A stretch of 54,992 bases of DNA, from assembly GCA_002315625.1 (NCBI GenBank), contig DCHH01000039.1, positions 2,651-57,642 of the forward strand, written 5' to 3'. The notes beneath the pieces are model-generated. The model made no database searches, was not told the DNA's origin, and was given only the letters and a program-made list of their open reading frames with translations. The stretch's first letter is position 1, and each line of letters begins with the position of its first letter. Source of the stretch: Bacteroidales bacterium UBA1757. Its GTDB lineage: Bacteria; Bacteroidota; Bacteroidia; Bacteroidales; UBA1402. Shown in pieces: positions 43,062 through 52,700 of this stretch. A program made the translations under genes and the position numbers.

Positions 43062-44332
43062 ATGTGGCTCTGGTGAGATTGTTTGGCAGGGTTGTTGGCT
43101 TTGTCAGCTGGAATGCCAAATATGGCGTTGCGAGGTTTGAGTATGATTCTGACTTTGTGAAAAGCGGTATTGAGCCGTCGCCGATACTGATGCCGGCAAT
43201 AGAGGGGCGTGTTTATGGTTTTGGAGAGTTGAATAGAGAAACTTTCCATGGGCTTCCCGGTATGCTTGCGGATTCTTTGCCGGACAGCTATGGGCGTGCT
43301 TTGTTCGACAAGTGGCTGGCGTTGACCGGACGGACGAGCGGCAATCCGATTGAGTCACTCTGTTTTATGGGCAAGCGCTGTATGGGGGCACTTGAGTTTG
43401 AACCGGCCCTGGACGGAGCATCCTCCGCAAACCAGCATATTGAGTTGGATTCTCTTGTGGCTGTTGCCAAGGAGGCCTTGAATGAGAAGAATGACTTCCG
43501 GGCAAGTTTGGGCGATGACCGAATAACGGCTGTTGCTGAGATTTTGCGTCTTGGAACATCGGCTGGAGGGCAGAGAGCTAAAGCTATTATTGCTTATAAT
43601 AAGGAGACGGGTGAGGTGCGCAGCGGGCAGGTCGATGCGCCTGCAGGGTTTGATTATTATCTGATTAAACTGGATGGTGTTTCAGCAATGGCCGGGTTCC
43701 GGGAAACAGATAATTTCGGACGGCTGGAGTATTCGTTCGGGCGGCTGGCTAAGGCTTGCGGCATTGAGATGTCGGAATGTTCGCTGATTGAAGAGAACGG
43801 GAGGGCTCATTTCCTGACCAGGCGGTTTGATCGGGTGAGCGGCGAGAAGGTGCATATGCAGACGCTTTGCGGGCTGGCTCATTATGATTTCCGGCTTCTT
43901 CGGGGCTATTCTTATGAGCAGGCATTCAATGTGATGCGCATGCTGAGGCTTTCGTATGCCGAGGCTCAGGAAATGTTCCGAAGGGTGGTTTTTAATGTTG
44001 TGGTGAGGAATCAGGACGACCATACGAAGAATATCTCGTTTCTGATGGACAGGACGGGCAAGTGGTGCCTGGCCCCTGCGTACGATATGGGTTATGCGTA
44101 TAACCCTGAGGGTGCGTGGACATCGGCCCACCAGATGTCGGTGAACGGGAAGTTTGACAATATCAATCGATCGGACCTTCTGGAGCTGGCCGCACGGAAC
44201 AATATCCGCAATGCCTCGTCGATTATCGGTGAGGTCTGCGAGGTGTGTTCTGGTTGGGCGCGGATTGCCAGGGAGTGCGATGTGCCAGAGCCGATGATTG
44301 ATGCTATTGTTCCGAATATGATTTTTTTGTAG
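43055..44332 (+). CDS. HipA-family serine/threonine kinase toxin
   Basis: 425 residues, near the family length. N-terminal subdomain (LPGMLADSLPDSYGRALFDKWL), the loop GTSAGGQRAKA near residue 167 (ATP or autophosphorylation loop), the catalytic motif NQDDHTKN near residue 318 and the metal motif APAYDMGYA. All core kinase residues look intact, so it should be active. E. coli HipA phosphorylates glutamyl-tRNA synthetase and causes persistence; targets of other members differ. Start is GTG at 43055, overlapping hipB; no ATG is suitable. Confidence 0.9.
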   Translation: MVDVALVRLFGRVVGFVSWNAKYGVARFEYDSDFVKSGIEPSPILMPAIEGRVYGFGELNRETFHGLPGMLADSLPDSYGRALFDKWLALTGRTSGNPIESLCFMGKRCMGALEFEPALDGASSANQHIELDSLVAVAKEALNEKNDFRASLGDDRITAVAEILRLGTSAGGQRAKAIIAYNKETGEVRSGQVDAPAGFDYYLIKLDGVSAMAGFRETDNFGRLEYSFGRLAKACGIEMSECSLIEENGRAHFLTRRFDRVSGEKVHMQTLCGLAHYDFRLLRGYSYEQAFNVMRMLRLSYAEAQEMFRRVVFNVVVRNQDDHTKNISFLMDRTGKWCLAPAYDMGYAYNPEGAWTSAHQMSVNGKFDNINRSDLLELAARNNIRNASSIIGEVCEVCSGWARIARECDVPEPMIDAIVPNMIFL

Positions 44333-44395
44333 GTTTTCGAACCGTCAAGGGTTGAGTATGGGTGTTAGAGGTCTTGGTTTTTCCATATCCTTGCT

Positions 44396-44502
44396 TCATG
44401 GAAGGCCCTGTTTCCCATCAATCTCCTGCCACCAGAATCCCTCAAGCGGACGAACGACATAGTCGAAGCATCCTTCAATGCGTTGGTTTATCTTTAGATG
44501 AT
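44396..44502 (-). pseudogene. Remnant of a GyrI-like domain gene
   Basis: On the minus strand an open stretch without a start reads IEGCFDYVVRPLEGFWWQEI and then DGKQGLP before a stop. The (D/E)YVV-x-PLEG-x-WW pattern is that of GyrI-like small-molecule-binding proteins. Only about 35 residues remain of a normal 150-210, the frame breaks on the C-terminal side, and on the N-terminal side it ends where a large inverted repeat begins. The family assignment rests on this short motif. Confidence 0.45.
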
Positions 44503-44606
44503 GCCAAAAGTAGCACTACAATTACGAGAGCATGACCTTCCATCCAGTGCCTTGCGCAGTCACTCAGCATGACTGCTGTAGTGCTACTTTTGCGCTGAAC
44601 TAAAGA
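44491..44606. repeat. 116-bp nested inverted repeat
   Basis: Outer arms TCTTTAG (44491-44497) and CTAAAGA (44600-44606), then 7 unmatched bases each side, then perfect 16-bp arms from CAAAAGTAGC (44505-44520) and its complement (44577-44592), around a 56-bp centre with a TGCGCA core. It lies between a decayed gene and the stop codon of the ATPase gene. Could be a small palindromic mobile element (MITE-like) or a large transcription-stopping structure. Confidence 0.7.
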
Positions 44607-46031
44607 TTAATTATCAAACAGACAATCCATGGTAAGATTCTGCATAAGCATATTGGCGTACTGATTTCTGGCAACTCCGTATGTGGTGAGCATCGTCAGG
44701 TGTACCGCACTTTTGGTTCTGCTGACAGTCCGGAAGACTGAAAGCTTGTTCTCCAGTTCCTTTGCATATTTTGCGTCAATGATGAATTCGTCCTTCGAGT
44801 ATTTCATCTCAAAGAGATTGATGATGCCATCGGCGCGAGAGAAAAGTAAATCTATCTGCGCTCCCGGATGAGAATCGGTTTTTGAGGTCCTCCACGAACA
44901 TACATTCGAGAGCATTCCGCTAATTCTCATGTAATCTTTTATCTGACTGGTGTGCTGCAGACAGACGCGTTCAAAGGCAAGACCTGACCATGTGTTGTGC
45001 TCGCTGGAGAGACAGGTGTGTGTCCAATAATGTTCGTCGGAAAATGCGTTCTTCCTGATGCAATGGTAGTGGAAAAGGGTATAGTTATCCAACAACTGGA
45101 ACAGGCCTCCCTGTTCGGCATTGCCCAATGAATAGTAATAACGGATGAAGCCGCATTGTTCCAACTCTTCAAGCACAGTGGAAAACGTTCCACCGTCCTG
45201 CAGCTTGGTCGCCTCGAGTATTTCATTACGTGTCAACCCGCATTTCTTCCTGCATAGAGACTCAATAACCTTGATGTAATTCTCCGGATGATTGAACAAG
45301 GTGGCATAGAGCGCACCAAACTCATCTGCCAGCTTGGCATTACCGGTAAAGAACAGTTCATCGACGTTCTGCATAACGCTATATCCCTTGCGCAGAAAAC
45401 TCCAGTAATAAGGAATACCGCCCAAAATCATGTAGGTGTCAAGCACATCCTTGCGAGTCATTCCCAGTCCTGCAACGTCAGCATATTGCTCACATTCTCC
45501 AAGAGTGAACGGAGAAAGCTTTATTTTCTCTGTCAACCTTCCACGCAAGCCTGCCTTGTTCTTGAGCAGTTTCTTCGTTATCCATGATGTTGCACTTCCA
45601 CAGACTATGAGCACGATGTCTTTCTGAGCCCTTGCCGTTGCCCATCCGTTCCAGAAATTCTCCAAAGCATCTGTCATGCCGCTCTTTGGGGTGTCCATCC
45701 ATGGAAGTTCGTCGATGAAAATCACTTTCTTTGCGTCGGTTGACTGATTGATGAGCAATTTCAATTGTTCGAAAGCTTCCTTCCATGTCTGCGGGGTTTT
45801 GCATTTTGCCAGACCACATGCCCGCAGCGAGTCCCTGAATGCGACCAGTTGTCCTTTCTTGGACGTTTTCGCCATTCCAGTATGCTGGAAGGTGAAACTG
45901 TAGTTGAAGGTTTCGCGTATCAGGTACGTCTTTCCCACACGCCTTCTTCCATAGACAACACAAAATTGCGACTCCTGCTTCTCTATCAAAGAAAGAAGTG
46001 TCTGCTGCTCGGTTTCTCTTCCTATTATCAT
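44607..46031 (-). CDS. ATPase_2 / DUF234-type AAA ATPase with PD-(D/E)XK-like C-terminus
   Basis: 474 residues from the ATG at 46031. Walker A YGRRRVGKTYLI (residues 27-38), Walker B VIFIDELPW, sensor region LIVCGSATSWI, a winged-helix part (GLTRNEILEATKLQDGG) and a C-terminal DUF234 domain with QIDLLF...LFEMKYS, the D-x(n)-E-x-K arrangement of restriction-type nucleases. Such genes occur in many copies in Bacteroidota and archaea; the function is unknown and a mobile or defence role has been suspected. Base use is more AT-rich than its neighbours. Its stop abuts the inverted repeat. Confidence 0.85.
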   Translation of the reverse strand: MIIGRETEQQTLLSLIEKQESQFCVVYGRRRVGKTYLIRETFNYSFTFQHTGMAKTSKKGQLVAFRDSLRACGLAKCKTPQTWKEAFEQLKLLINQSTDAKKVIFIDELPWMDTPKSGMTDALENFWNGWATARAQKDIVLIVCGSATSWITKKLLKNKAGLRGRLTEKIKLSPFTLGECEQYADVAGLGMTRKDVLDTYMILGGIPYYWSFLRKGYSVMQNVDELFFTGNAKLADEFGALYATLFNHPENYIKVIESLCRKKCGLTRNEILEATKLQDGGTFSTVLEELEQCGFIRYYYSLGNAEQGGLFQLLDNYTLFHYHCIRKNAFSDEHYWTHTCLSSEHNTWSGLAFERVCLQHTSQIKDYMRISGMLSNVCSWRTSKTDSHPGAQIDLLFSRADGIINLFEMKYSKDEFIIDAKYAKELENKLSVFRTVSRTKSAVHLTMLTTYGVARNQYANMLMQNLTMDCLFDN

Positions 46032-46055
46032 GGTGATGCACTTGCAATTCCGCTG

Positions 46056-46063
46056 CAAATATA
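46056..46063 (-). promoter_or_regulatory. -7 element before the ATPase gene
   Basis: Minus strand TATATTTG overlaps the first codon of the longest frame, supporting the start at 46031. No clear -33 element. Confidence 0.45.
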
Positions 46064-46146
46064 TAAAAAATCAGGCGATAACCAGCGGAATTAAATAAAA
46101 AACATACACTTTCCGCTGAATAATCCAATCTTCTTATCAAAGTCAA

Positions 46147-47022
46147 TCACTTACCGAAATTCAACAGCCAGTTCATGGCATCCGTTTCGGGATTGGTTGT
46201 TGACATGTCCGGAGCGATGGGATCATCGCAGAACACTTCATTGGTACGGGCGACATCACAACCGGTTGTGAGAACTAGTGACGACCCGTCAGGCATTGCG
46301 TACGGGCAGTTGCTTGACGCATAGCCTGCCGTTGGACATCCGAACGTCTTCACATTATTCAGCCCACGAAAGCACAAAAGGGTGGCTTCACCGGAGCTGG
46401 CGGTCAGGCTGTCCGTCAATATCGCGACAGGACAATCGAGGAATTCCTTTTCTTTGACGCCGACTGCGTTCAAAACAAACGAACGGGGAATCCATGAAGT
46501 GCGTTTTCTGGTCTTGAAACGCAGCATGTCGTTCCCGTCGGGGATAAACTTGTGAACAGCAGCTATCATCGGGTACATGTCTCCGCCGACATTTCCTCTG
46601 AGGTCAATGATTATGCCGGAAATGTCATCCGGAACGCCTTCGAGGACGGTGTTGGCATATTTCAGCCCTTCTTCCTTGTTGCCGTGGAATGGCGGCAACT
46701 TTACCGATGCAATATTGTTGTCATGCACTGATACCGACGGCATTTCCCATTCACGCACTCTATCCTCTGCCACACGGTTTGCAGGAGACAGAAAGGAATG
46801 CTTTCCTCCCGCCACCTTCAAGGCCTCACGGACGATAGTGTAAGCATCCTCCATTGTTTCCGGATTGGATGTCAGCGCGGCATTCTTTGCTGAATCCCAC
46901 TGCGCTCCCTCTGCATAAAGTCCGTTCTTATCCATTATGTTCACGGCTTTGCGAACGTATCTTTGAGGTTCAGAGCATGAGAGAATAAGGCATGGAAGGA
47001 TGAGGATTGCAAACTTTTTCAT
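46147..47022 (-). CDS. S41-family serine peptidase lipoprotein
   Basis: 291 residues. Signal peptide and lipobox (ILPCLILSCSEP). The S41 core is present: IIIDLRGNVGGDMYPMI, then DSLTASSGEATLL with the catalytic Ser, and a GCPTAGYASSN block. No PDZ domain is seen, unlike tail-specific proteases such as CtpA, so it is a compact form. Probably a periplasmic or surface-anchored peptidase of unknown substrate. The ATG at 47022 was chosen over 47103, which would put 27 unrelated residues before the signal peptide. Confidence 0.88.
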   Translation of the reverse strand: MKKFAILILPCLILSCSEPQRYVRKAVNIMDKNGLYAEGAQWDSAKNAALTSNPETMEDAYTIVREALKVAGGKHSFLSPANRVAEDRVREWEMPSVSVHDNNIASVKLPPFHGNKEEGLKYANTVLEGVPDDISGIIIDLRGNVGGDMYPMIAAVHKFIPDGNDMLRFKTRKRTSWIPRSFVLNAVGVKEKEFLDCPVAILTDSLTASSGEATLLCFRGLNNVKTFGCPTAGYASSNCPYAMPDGSSLVLTTGCDVARTNEVFCDDPIAPDMSTTNPETDAMNWLLNFGK

Positions 47023-47100
47023 AATGATTCTATTTTTTTCTTGCTTCACCGTCGGATAATTTCGCCCGCTCTTATTGGTTTTGGACTTTTCCGGATGGTG

Positions 47101-47108
47101 CAAAGATA
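47101..47108 (-). promoter_or_regulatory. -7 element before the S41 peptidase gene
   Basis: Minus strand TATCTTTG followed by GC, a common extended form; -33 is poor. Leader of about 70 nt. Confidence 0.45.
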
Positions 47109-47176
47109 AGTTTTTGGTGGGTATCTATAGGAAAGTTGGGGAAATATTGCTTATTTTGTGACAAATATTTCTCATA

Positions 47177-49570
47177 ATGAAAGCAAGACTTTACTTTCTT
47201 ATTTTGGTTACGCTGATGGCAGTAAAAGTGTCGGGCCGGACCGACGAGTTGTTCAATTTTGACTGGAAATTCCAGTTGGGACCTTGCACGGAGGCTTCAC
47301 AGCCTTCCTACAACGACTCGCAGTGGCGGACGCTCGACCTTCCCCATGATTTTCAGATGGAGATGCCATGGAGCATAGATGCTGGAGGTGCTCGCGGTTT
47401 CAAGGAGATGGGCGAAGGGTGGTACCGGAAATCTTTCCTGGCCCGGCCCGAGTGGAAAGGGCAGAAAGTCATTGTTGATTTTGAAGGAATTATGGCCTAC
47501 GGAGAAGCCTATCTCAACGGCAAACGCATCGGGGGTACGGACTACGGATACCTCGGCTTTGAGGCGGATATCACAGAACTGCTTGACTATGAGAAGGAAA
47601 ACGTGCTGGCGGTATGGTCAACTACAGGTAAAAAGGGTGGTTCGCGCTGGTATTCGGGCGGAGGACTTTTCCGAGATGTCCATCTTATTGTAAAGAATCC
47701 AATCAATGTGACCCGTCACGGTCTGTACATTTCAACGCCTGAGATTACATCTACACATGCTTCAGTCAGGGTACAGGTTGATATTGAGGGCATTCGCGGA
47801 CAGGAAAGCGGAGTGGAAGTCGCAGCCCGTATTTATGCCCCCGACGGAACGTTTGCCGGTGAAACGAAAATGGTTGCTCCCAAGAACAATCTGACTGTCA
47901 ATGAGGTGGTTCTGCCTTTCGTCACATTGGAGAATCCGCTTCGCTGGTCGTGCGAGACACCTTACTTATATACTGTAAAGGTGGAATTGAGCAAAGATGG
48001 AGAAATATTGGATGCCGTTGAGGACCGTTTCGGGGTGCGCACCATTGAGTATTCCAAGGAGTTCGGCTTCAAACTGAACGGGGAGAAGGTTTTCCTGAAG
48101 GGAATCGCTAACCATCATGATATGGGAGCTGTCGGTGTGGCGGCTTTCGAAACCTCCATCTCACGGATGATGGACCAGCTTAAGGCGTTTGGATACAATC
48201 AGATACGCTGTTCGCACAATCCTTATTCAGAGGCTTTTTTGAGGCTGGCAGACGAAAAGGGAATCCTTATTGTCGATGAGTTGTACGATAAGTGGAGCGA
48301 CAATTCCTATTGGATTGGGCGCAAACCCTGGAGCGAAACGTGGTACAAGGATGAAATCGAGTGGATTCGCCGCGACCGTAACCACCCGTCCATAATTTTA
48401 TGGAGTTTCGGCAACGAGTTGCAGATGCAGGAAAAGCTGGCGGGACTTCCCACTGGCGACTGGGGCGTTACGACCTACCGCCTTATGAAGACCATTGAGG
48501 AAAGATACGACGGCACACGTCCGACCACTGTGGCCATGTTTCCGGCCCGTGGCGGCGGCCGCAGCAAGAACGACCCGACTTTCAACACTCTGGTGACACC
48601 TCCCGAACTGGCTACGGTCACCGACATTGCCAGTTTCAACTACCGCTGGTACAACTACAAGGATTATCTTGGGTATGCCCCCGACATGATTATGTACCAG
48701 AGCGAAGCCACCACCAATGAGCAGCTGGCCCCGCTGTATGGGATGAACCGCGAAACTATGGTCGGACTGTCGTATTGGGGTGCAATCGAGTACTGGGGCG
48801 AGTCGAACGGCTGGCCCAAAAAGGGGTGGAATTATTCTTTCTTCTCCCATACCCTTGAACCGTTTCCGCAGGCATACCTTATTCAAAGTGCTTTTGAGGA
48901 AGACAAGCCGCTTGTACGGATAGCTGTCATGGAGAAGAGCGGGGAGAGCATCGAATGGAACGATATTCAGGTGGGCGGACAGAATGTGGCTTCCCACTGG
49001 AACTGGGAAGCGGGCAAGGTGTGCAATATCTATACCTACACCAATGCCGATGAAGTGGAACTTTTTGTCAACGGCAAGTCGTACGGAGTGCAGAAGAATG
49101 AACGCAGTGACGTCTATAAGCGGAATATCATTTATTGGCAGAATATCCCCTACGAACCGGGAAAGATTCTGGCTGTTGCACGTACTGGCGGCAAGGAAAC
49201 GGCCAGTCACTTGCTGGAAACTGCCGGCAAGGCGGTTGCCTTTAAGGTAGTGCTGGAAAACAGTGCCTGGAAGGCAGACGGAATGGACCTCCAGTATATC
49301 AATGTCTATGCGGTCGATGCCAAAGGACGGACGGTTCCCACTGCCGAGGGGAGTGTGAAATTCGAAATCAAGGGAGATGCTGCCCGTCTGCTGGCCGTAG
49401 AGAACGGTGACCACTGCACCGACCGTCTGTTCTACAATACGAACACCACCAACCTCTACAAGGGTTACGCTCAGGCCATTCTGCGCAGCACCCGCACCCC
49501 CGGAAAGCTCACTGTGACCATTTCCGGCGACGGCCTTCGCCCCTCCACCTTCAAACTCACAACTAAATGA
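47177..49570 (+). CDS. Glycoside hydrolase family 2 beta-galactosidase, secreted
   Basis: 797 residues. Signal peptide to KVSG. Standard GH2 order: sugar-binding domain (GWYRKSFLARPEWKG), immunoglobulin-like domain, TIM barrel with IRCSHNPY, acid/base Glu in LWSFGNEL (near residue 415) and likely nucleophile in MYQSEATTNE, then a DUF4982-type Ig domain (DEVELFVNGKSYGV) and a C-terminal Big-like domain. Best seen as an exo-beta-galactosidase acting on pectin side chains or similar oligosaccharides; the sugar is inferred. Ends at a good terminator. Confidence 0.92.
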   Translation: MKARLYFLILVTLMAVKVSGRTDELFNFDWKFQLGPCTEASQPSYNDSQWRTLDLPHDFQMEMPWSIDAGGARGFKEMGEGWYRKSFLARPEWKGQKVIVDFEGIMAYGEAYLNGKRIGGTDYGYLGFEADITELLDYEKENVLAVWSTTGKKGGSRWYSGGGLFRDVHLIVKNPINVTRHGLYISTPEITSTHASVRVQVDIEGIRGQESGVEVAARIYAPDGTFAGETKMVAPKNNLTVNEVVLPFVTLENPLRWSCETPYLYTVKVELSKDGEILDAVEDRFGVRTIEYSKEFGFKLNGEKVFLKGIANHHDMGAVGVAAFETSISRMMDQLKAFGYNQIRCSHNPYSEAFLRLADEKGILIVDELYDKWSDNSYWIGRKPWSETWYKDEIEWIRRDRNHPSIILWSFGNELQMQEKLAGLPTGDWGVTTYRLMKTIEERYDGTRPTTVAMFPARGGGRSKNDPTFNTLVTPPELATVTDIASFNYRWYNYKDYLGYAPDMIMYQSEATTNEQLAPLYGMNRETMVGLSYWGAIEYWGESNGWPKKGWNYSFFSHTLEPFPQAYLIQSAFEEDKPLVRIAVMEKSGESIEWNDIQVGGQNVASHWNWEAGKVCNIYTYTNADEVELFVNGKSYGVQKNERSDVYKRNIIYWQNIPYEPGKILAVARTGGKETASHLLETAGKAVAFKVVLENSAWKADGMDLQYINVYAVDAKGRTVPTAEGSVKFEIKGDAARLLAVENGDHCTDRLFYNTNTTNLYKGYAQAILRSTRTPGKLTVTISGDGLRPSTFKLTTK

Positions 49571-49597
49571 GGGTGGCTAAAAAGTCACCCTCTTATT
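49569..49597 (+). terminator. Intrinsic terminator after the GH2 beta-galactosidase gene
   Basis: GAGGGTG, 10-nt loop, CACCCTC, then TTATTA. The stem begins within the stop codon of the gene. Confidence 0.78.
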
Positions 49598-49603
49598 AGT
49601 TAC

Positions 49604-49709
49604 GTCATCCCGGGCTTGACCCGGGATCCCGCCATAAACGAGGGATCCTGAATCAAGTTCAGGATGACGTGCGTAAAACGAGGGATCCTGAATCAAGTTC
49701 AGGATGACG
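49604..49709. repeat. Three REP-like palindromic repeats
   Basis: Palindromes at 49607-49627 (ATCCCGGG, CTTGA, CCCGGGAT), 49645-49665 and 49685-49705 (ATCCTGAA, TCAAG, TTCAGGAT). Units two and three are direct copies with identical flanks (GAGGG before, GACG after). Unit one lies in the opposite orientation with a different but still perfectly paired stem. Located between convergent genes. Confidence 0.85.
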
Positions 49710-49752
49710 CATAAATAGCCCAATAAGGTTTTGGACAGGGGTGGCGGCAAGG

Positions 49753-52700
49753 TTAGTAGATTTCGATTTCTACTATGCCTAGGCGGCTGTTGGCGGTTTC
49801 TTTGGTTACCCCTTCGAGGTGTCCGGCCACTTCAACTATGCCGCCGAAGGCGTCCTGCTGGGAGGCGGCGCCGGTCAGCTGGATTGTGACGAAACGTCCT
49901 TTGACCGGGGTGATTGGGATTGAAAAGTAACCAAGGGTTTGCGGGGTGTTTCCGCGGAAAACCTCCTTGTCATCGATTAGGATGCTGATGGGATAGCTGC
50001 GGTTGCGCCAGCCGTCCATTTTCAGTTCCACTTCGCTGATGAGGGCATCGTGGGCGAGTTCGAAGCGAATCCAGCCGTTGGCAAGGATGCCGTCATTCGT
50101 CCATTTGGAGAGCTCGTTGTCGTCCCAGCAGCAGGCGACGTTCTGCTCATTGCTTCCAGCCACGGCAGAAACAATGTCAATGGCTTGTCTTGTAACTTGG
50201 AAAGAAGGTGTGGAAGGTGTCTCGCCCCGTTCCAGATAGGAGGGGAGATGGTCGGCGGCCACATACGCAGAAAGACCGTTTTGATTGGAAACAGGACGTG
50301 AAGCGAATTGTAGTGTGGCGCTGGAAAGACCCTCCGCTGAGGCTGTCAGGGTGACTTTTCCTGCCTTTGTCGTGGAGCGGACAAGGACACGGTTCACACC
50401 GCATTCAACGGGAAGGTCCCTGTCGAGGATGTAATTGCCGTCTTTTCCCTGGGCAATACCGCCACGCCACTCGGCGCATCCCTGCAAATCAAAATGAACC
50501 ATGTTGCCAGCCAGAGGACAACGCTGACCATCTTTGTCAACCACTTCAATTTCCACCAGCGTAAGGTCTGCTCCGTCAGCCTTGAAACCATCGGGAGCCT
50601 CTGTGCGGGTCATCCGAAGTGCAACGGGCTGGCCGGCCGTCTTTTTCGTGCAGCGGCTAACCTCATTCCCATTGGCGTCATAGCTGACGGCTTCGACCAT
50701 GCCGGGTTCCCACACCACATTTTTGAAAGTGAACAGGAAATGCTCTGAGCGCTCACCGAACCCCTTAGAAGTGCCGTTGACAAACAATTCGACTTTTTCA
50801 CCAGTGGAGGCTACCAGTACATCCTTGGCAAATCCATGACCGAATTTTTCAACGGCGGGGGCATAGTTCCAATGTCCGCAAATGTAGCTGTGGTGCTTTT
50901 CAACGTCAACCCATCCGTCCCACATCACCTGGTGGGCGAAATAGACGTCCTTGGGAATACGCATGGCATCGGTCACACCGCTGCGCCGGTAGTTCTCGGT
51001 GCCACGGTAATGGGTATTGGAGTCGGAGAAGATAATCTTGGCGCCACCGCTGCTCACCCGTTTGCCGGTGCCGGGACGGACGCGGTAGTAGTCGTTCCAG
51101 CGGGTGATGAGTTCACGGAAGAAGGTGTCCTGATTCCGGTTGTAGGAGGAAGCATCCTTGCCGACCATAGTGTTGGTAACGGTCGAATGATAGGTCTTGT
51201 TGCCGTCACCGTTTTTGTGGTAGGGATAAGAGAAGTCATCCCAATATTTGCGGAGTGCCTCGTCGCGGCAATATTCTGTGGCCCACATGGGAATGTCGGC
51301 GCTCTTGTTGATGTAGAGCATTTCACCGCCGTACTCGGCCACTTCGCTGTCGAGCATTTCACGGCTTCCGATAGCCCGTCCGCCGTATGGGTCGTAGAGG
51401 TCGCGGACTGCTTTCATCTCAGCCATATGCTCTTCGGAAATGGACTCGTTTCCACACTCATAGAACAGGATTGAGGGGTTGTTGCGGTAGTAGATGATGG
51501 CATCGCGCATGAGCATTACGCGCAAGTCCCAACGGCGTCCGGTAACGTCCTTTTCGGCATCACCAGCCGGTATTGCCTGAATCAGTCCCACACGGTCGCA
51601 CGATTCGACATCCTGCCGCCATGGGGTCACATGCATCCAGCGGACCAGGTTCCCGTTTCCTTCCACCACCATGCGGTTGCTCAGGTCGCTCAGCCAAGCC
51701 GGGACGCTCATACCGACAGCCGGCCACTCGTTGGAGGTACGCTGGGCATACCCCTTCATCTGGAGGACGCGGTCGTTGAGTGTGACCATTCCGTCGCGGA
51801 AAGCGGTTTTGCGGAAACCGGTACGGGTTTTGACCACATCAATGGGTTTACCGTTGACAATCAGTGAAGTATAGACATTGTAGAGATAACCGTATCCCCA
51901 GCTCCAGAAATGGAGTCCGTTGACCAGTCCGCCAGTCCGGACAACCGATGTGGCACCTGCATCCAGTCTGACAGAGGAAGATGTGAAAGAGGCGATTTCT
52001 TTTCCGTCCATATCTTCAACCGTCATGGCCAGAGAAAATTCCTGTGGGGTGCCGGTCTCGTTGCGAACCTCCGATTCGGCATACAGACGGGCCTGTTTGC
52101 GGGTGATGTCGATTTCACGGGCATAGACGTATGTGCCGGTGGTCTGGAGATTGCTGAACAGGGGAAGGGTCTGGTAGAGAGTGGGGGTGACGTGCAGCCA
52201 GACATTCTTGGGAATACCGCCGTAGTTGGCATTGAAATTCCGGTCGTTCCATTGGAAAGTCGAGCCGGTCTGCTTTTCGTGGTAGCGCCAGCTGTTGTCA
52301 ATCCGTGCCGAAAGGATATTCTCGCCATTATAGTTGATATAAGGTGTAAGGTCCAGTCCGAAGGCCATTACGCCGTTCTCATGCAGTCCAAGGTATTGGC
52401 CGTTCAGCCAGAACTCGCCGCCGAAGCGGATGCCCTCAAATTCCAGAAACACCTTGCACCCTTTGGCCGAGGCGGGAAGACGGAAATGTTTCCGATACCA
52501 GACAATTGTGTCGGTGTGCTCGGCGATTGATACCTGAAAGGCTTCATCTTCGTTGAAGGCGTGGGGCAGGGTCACTTTTTCCCACGATGCATCAGGGGCC
52601 TGTTTCTGACAGAACGATTCATTGTCTCCGACATGGAGCAACCAGCCGGAATTGAAGTTGTAGCGGGCCCTAAGGTTTCCGTTCAAGGGAACATTGGCCA

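Noticed and set aside
44333..44606. Intact gene or tRNA in the hipA-ATPase gap
   Set aside because: No complete frame with start and stop and no cloverleaf; only the GyrI-like fragment and the inverted repeat are supported.
48398..49414. 338-residue open frame on the minus strand
   Set aside because: Antisense to the GH2 beta-galactosidase, which has full family motifs.
49637..49709. Two near-identical 31-33 bp direct repeats, CRISPR-like at first sight
   Set aside because: Only two direct copies, spacer of under 10 bp, each unit is itself a palindrome, and no cas genes are near.
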